Origin: Paracoccaceae bacterium
GTDB taxonomy: Bacteria; Pseudomonadota; Alphaproteobacteria; Rhodobacterales; Rhodobacteraceae
Direction of reading: 5' to 3'
DNA length: 9,205 nucleotides
NCBI GenBank assembly: GCA_009920225.1
Contig: RGAJ01000052.1
Coordinates: forward strand, 1 to 9,205
The position numbers and the translations under genes were made by a program. Below are positions 6,672 through 9,205 of this stretch, in pieces (the first letter of the stretch is position 1; the number at the start of each line of letters is the position of its first letter). Under the pieces are notes generated by a model that saw only the letters and a list, made by a program, of their open reading frames with translations, was not told where the DNA came from and ran no database searches.

Positions 6672-6685
6672 GTTTAACGTTAAAC
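6672..6685. promoter_or_regulatory. Perfect 14-bp palindrome upstream of lpdA (candidate operator)
   Basis: GTTTAACGTTAAAC is a perfect palindrome centred on CG, ending 25 bases before the lpdA ATG. LacI-family operators often have an even palindrome with an AACGTT-like core, so such a repressor is a plausible but unproved reader. On the minus strand TTGATC (plus 6700-6705) lies 17 bases before TAACGT (plus 6677-6682). A sigma-70-type promoter with a weak -10 inside the palindrome is thus possible, which would suit repression. Confidence 0.45.
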
Positions 6686-6719
6686 TATTTTATTTTTCGG
6701 ATCAATAAGCGAGCTATGA

Positions 6720-7295
6720 TTAACTCGCCTTAGCGAGTTGTTGGTACGTCATAGCATACCCGCCGCTGTCCATGTAATCAGATTCAATCTGCGTTGATGT
6801 CCGCGCAAGAGCTGCGTTGCGATATGGAAAGCGTCCGAACAAGCGGATGACTTCTCGATGAACACGTGCGTGCATCAGCGAGTTTTCCCCCGTTTCAGGC
6901 ATCCGCGTTTTCATCAACCGCACACAACGTTCTTGATCACAAAGGTTCTCGGAGTGCATCAATGGCAGGTAAAAGAACTGTCGCGCGGGTTCATCGATGC
7001 GCATATCCCAATTGTGATCAATTGCGGATTTGGCCGCCGATAGCGCAATGCGATCGGATGAGAATGCGCGCGCCTCATTGCGGAACATGTTTCGCGAGAA
7101 TTGATCAGCAACGATAATATAGGCAAGCGTCCCAGATGGATATGTCAACCACATCCCCATCTTGCCCGCCATGATGTCTTGCCACACAGGCAGAAAACGT
7201 TCCCGAATTTCGGCATCCAAGGCATCTGACGCCTCGTACCAGACTTGCGGACCAACTTCATCAAGCCAAAAATTTAACACCTGCTCAGACGACAT
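6720..7295 (-). CDS. DUF924 family protein
   Basis: The 191-residue product has the DUF924 hallmarks: an N-terminal VLNFWLDEVGPQVWY, the central ADQFSRNMFRNEARAFSSD, FFYLPLMHSENLCDQERCV, and a C-terminal HREVIRLFGRFPYRNAAL. Members are all-helical, TPR-like soluble proteins of unknown biochemical role; no signal peptide or membrane segment is visible. The length is normal for the family. The start at 7295 is supported by GAGGG seven bases upstream. It lies on the same strand as the MFS gene, 104 bp downstream of it, and 73 bp before lpdA; an inverted repeat in front of it may mark its own control. I do not assign a function. Confidence 0.88.
   Translation of the reverse strand: MSSEQVLNFWLDEVGPQVWYEASDALDAEIRERFLPVWQDIMAGKMGMWLTYPSGTLAYIIVADQFSRNMFRNEARAFSSDRIALSAAKSAIDHNWDMRIDEPARQFFYLPLMHSENLCDQERCVRLMKTRMPETGENSLMHARVHREVIRLFGRFPYRNAALARTSTQIESDYMDSGGYAMTYQQLAKAS
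6722..6739 (-). terminator. Hairpin overlapping the DUF924 stop codon
   Basis: AACTCGC-TAAG-GCGAGTT on the minus strand is a perfect 7-bp stem whose right arm runs into the TAA stop. A further GCGAG copy (plus 6709-6713) could pair instead with the CTCGC arm at 6724-6728. No T tract follows, so it may act as a weak terminator or a 3'-end stabiliser. Confidence 0.35.
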
Positions 7296-7318
7296 TATTG
7301 TACCCTCACGTTGCGCCT

Positions 7319-7356
7319 CTTGGGTTTAGGTTTGCATACTGACCGAAAAACCCAAG
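7319..7356. repeat. 9-bp inverted repeat between the MFS and DUF924 genes
   Basis: CTTGGGTTT (7319-7327) and AAACCCAAG (7348-7356) are perfect inverted arms around 20 bases, 24 bp upstream of the DUF924 ATG. There is no T tract on either strand, so it is not a standard terminator. It could be a transcript leader hairpin for DUF924 or a weak end signal for the MFS gene. Confidence 0.4.
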
Positions 7357-7399
7357 TAATAATGTGTTACATACCTGTTACGAAATGTGAGGGGAATTT

Positions 7400-8644
7400 T
7401 TAATCCGCGTCCTCATTTGCAGAAACGATTGCGTATTCTTGCGCAAGCTCAAGTGCAACGGGCGACCCTGTCGGCATCACAGCTGTGTAGGATGTTGTAT
7501 CCGTTGCCGCCGCACGGCGCGTCATGCGATAAATCGCATAAAGGCCCAAGAACACGAAGAGCGCAATCAAAATCACGAAATATCCATATGCGCCCATCAG
7601 GTCCATCATCTTACCCAAAACGATTGGGCCTGCGATGGCACCTAAGCCATTGATAAATAACAACCCACTAGAGGCAGCGGCCATATCTTCGTATTCGAGA
7701 AAGTCGTTGGTGTGGGCAATCAATAGTGAATAGAGCGGGTTTGACATTCCGCCAATCAAAAGCGCCGAGACCAGCAGCATGTAAAAATTACCTGCAAATG
7801 TCCACGGAAGCACACAACCAATCGCCCCGATAAAGGCACAAATCATGATCAACCGGCGACGATCCATGTGATCAGACAACCACCCGATTGGGATTTGTAA
7901 CAACATGGCACCGATGTAAAAAAACGACACAAAAATAGAAATCTGTCCCAAGCTTAGGCCAATCTTTGACCCAAATATCGCAGACATACCAAATTGCGCG
8001 GCAAAAACACCCCCCAATAGAAACATACCTGCGCATCCCAAGGGAGAGGTTTTGATGAGATTTTTTAAGCTCATCGGTTTTGTCGTATCAAAGGCCGGTG
8101 TCGGGCTGATCGATAACAAGATGGGCGCAAAGGACACAGACACCAAGACCGAAATAATGATAAACAACGTATAGCCCGCGGGATCAGCCAAGAGCAGCAG
8201 CCCTTGCGCCGCAATGATCCCGACGGTTTGCGCGATCATATAGACCGACAAGGCCTGCCCGCGCGTTTCATTGGTTGCAGCATTGTTCAACCAGCTTTCT
8301 GCCGTGACATAGACGCCGCAGAACGAAAACCCGATAATCACGCGCCCGATGGACCATGCGATGGGATGGGGAATAGCAGGATACAACACCAATACAGCCG
8401 AAATAAAGGATGCCAAGGCCGCAAATACCCGAACATGCCCCACGCGGCGGATCATTTCAGGAACAACGCGGCTCGCGCCAAGGAACCCTACAAAATAGGA
8501 GGACATAACAACCGACATTTCGAGTGTTGAAAAACCCTCGATCTCACCGCGAACACCGATAAGCGTGCCTTGAAGACCATTGCCCATCATCAACAAAAGC
8601 ATGCCAAGCAGCAGTGCCCAAGAATTCTTTAATACAGAAAGCAT
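7400..8644 (-). CDS. MFS transporter, YcaD-like
   Basis: The 414-residue protein has twelve hydrophobic segments in two six-helix halves separated by a cytoplasmic loop (around the stretch ISPTPAFDTTKPMSLKN), the major facilitator superfamily layout of the inner membrane. The short loop after helix 2 reads RRVGHVRVF. Helix 4-5 carries YVTAESWLNNAATNETRGQ, and the second half has WLSDHMDRRRL, the repeated MFS loop motif. The TAESWLN stretch and overall form recall E. coli YcaD and related putative efflux proteins; the substrate is unknown. A roughly 40-residue soluble tail rich in A, T and E follows helix 12. Start ATG 8644 has AGGGAC nine bases upstream. It follows queA by 62 bp on the same strand and could be co-transcribed with it. 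Confidence 0.9.
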   Translation of the reverse strand: MLSVLKNSWALLLGMLLLMMGNGLQGTLIGVRGEIEGFSTLEMSVVMSSYFVGFLGASRVVPEMIRRVGHVRVFAALASFISAVLVLYPAIPHPIAWSIGRVIIGFSFCGVYVTAESWLNNAATNETRGQALSVYMIAQTVGIIAAQGLLLLADPAGYTLFIIISVLVSVSFAPILLSISPTPAFDTTKPMSLKNLIKTSPLGCAGMFLLGGVFAAQFGMSAIFGSKIGLSLGQISIFVSFFYIGAMLLQIPIGWLSDHMDRRRLIMICAFIGAIGCVLPWTFAGNFYMLLVSALLIGGMSNPLYSLLIAHTNDFLEYEDMAAASSGLLFINGLGAIAGPIVLGKMMDLMGAYGYFVILIALFVFLGLYAIYRMTRRAAATDTTSYTAVMPTGSPVALELAQEYAIVSANEDAD

Positions 8645-8706
8645 TTAAGCTATGTCCCTAATTTTGTTCGAGTGTGCCAAGTTTTACGAGCATTACCAAA
8701 TAATTA

Positions 8707-9205
8707 TTAAAGGTCGGGGATCAAAAACGACGAATCCCCGTATGAAAAGAACCTATATCTATTTTCAATTGCGTGTTTGTAGATGTCTTTCACGCGATCA
8801 GCACCCATAAGCGCCGACACCAACATCACCAAGGTTGATTTTGGCAAATGGAAATTCGTCATCAATCCATCGGCGACATGAAATTTAAATCCGGGGTAGA
8901 TAAAGATATCAGTGGCGCCAGACCATGGTTCGATTGTCCCGCTTTCGCTTGCGGCTGTTTCAATTAATCGCAGTGCAGTGGTCCCCACCGGTATTACCCG
9001 ACCGCCGCGGTCTTTGGTCGCTTGTATTTCGCGCGCTGCTTGCTCAGACACCTCGCCGATTTCGGCATGCATTTTATGGGTCGTGATGTCATCGACTTTT
9101 ACGGGCAGAAATGTCCCTGCCCCAACATGCAGCGTCACTTGGGTGAAATCGACACCATGCGCGCGGAGCGCCGTCAAAAGGTCATCGTCAAAATGCAAAG
9201 ATGCC
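8707..9205 (-). CDS. queA: S-adenosylmethionine:tRNA ribosyltransferase-isomerase, C-terminal part
   Basis: QueA moves the ribosyl group of S-adenosylmethionine onto preQ1 in the wobble position of GUN-anticodon tRNAs, giving epoxyqueuosine. The visible 165 codons begin at [10 protein letters not shown], correspond to roughly the second half of a ~350-residue protein, and continue off the right edge. Conserved stretches are [79 protein letters not shown] (cited as one block of consecutive motifs) and the terminal [13 protein letters not shown]. These are diagnostic for QueA. An in-frame TTG at 9198 is internal, not the start. The stop is at 8707; no hairpin is evident in the 62 bp before the MFS gene. 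Confidence 0.95.
   Translation of the reverse strand, partial: ASLHFDDDLLTALRAHGVDFTQVTLHVGAGTFLPVKVDDITTHKMHAEIGEVSEQAAREIQATKDRGGRVIPVGTTALRLIETAASESGTIEPWSGATDIFIYPGFKFHVADGLMTNFHLPKSTLVMLVSALMGADRVKDIYKHAIENRYRFFSYGDSSFLIPDL

Noticed and set aside
1..9205. Mobile element, phage, CRISPR or toxin-antitoxin content
   Set aside because: No transposase, integrase, repeat-spacer array, paired small genes or terminal repeats were found on either strand.

Overview
The window reads as chromosomal DNA of a marine alphaproteobacterium of the roseobacter group (Rhodobacterales). The reasons are a full-length DMSP lyase gene dddP, roseobacter-style relatives for the other proteins (alphaproteobacterial dihydrolipoamide dehydrogenase with a CLNWGC redox motif, TPR-methyltransferase fusion, LytTR protein with an N-terminal membrane domain), and moderate, by-eye roughly half, GC content. 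No tRNA, rRNA, CRISPR array, insertion sequence or phage gene was seen.

Layout. 1-1297 holds two minus-strand genes: a TPR/SAM-dependent methyltransferase running off the left edge, and upstream of it a DUF3445 (heme-dependent oxidative N-demethylase-like) gene whose C-terminus looks frameshifted. A 135-bp divergent spacer leads to dddP on the plus strand (1433-2773). dddP converges, with only 4 bp between stop codons, on a minus-strand LytTR-type regulator (2778-3596). That regulator is split between membrane domain and DNA-binding domain by a single in-frame amber codon. An AT-rich spacer rich in CTATA motifs separates it from purB (3827-5131, plus). purB converges on lpdA (5252-6646, minus) across a 120-bp region packed with hairpins, including a 60-bp imperfect palindrome. 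Upstream of lpdA, also on the minus strand, lie a DUF924 gene, an MFS transporter and the C-terminal part of queA, which enters from the right edge.

How the genes work together. dddP cleaves DMSP to DMS and acrylate; every active-site residue I recall for the family is at its canonical number. It appears monocistronic: no acrylate-handling genes, DMSP transporter or demethylation genes are adjacent. purB, lpdA and queA are housekeeping genes (purine synthesis, 2-oxoacid dehydrogenase E3, queuosine tRNA modification). I see no coherent new multi-gene system. The most noteworthy items are the intact dddP flanked by two apparently damaged genes, the 14-bp perfect palindrome in front of lpdA, and the complex palindromic element between purB and lpdA.
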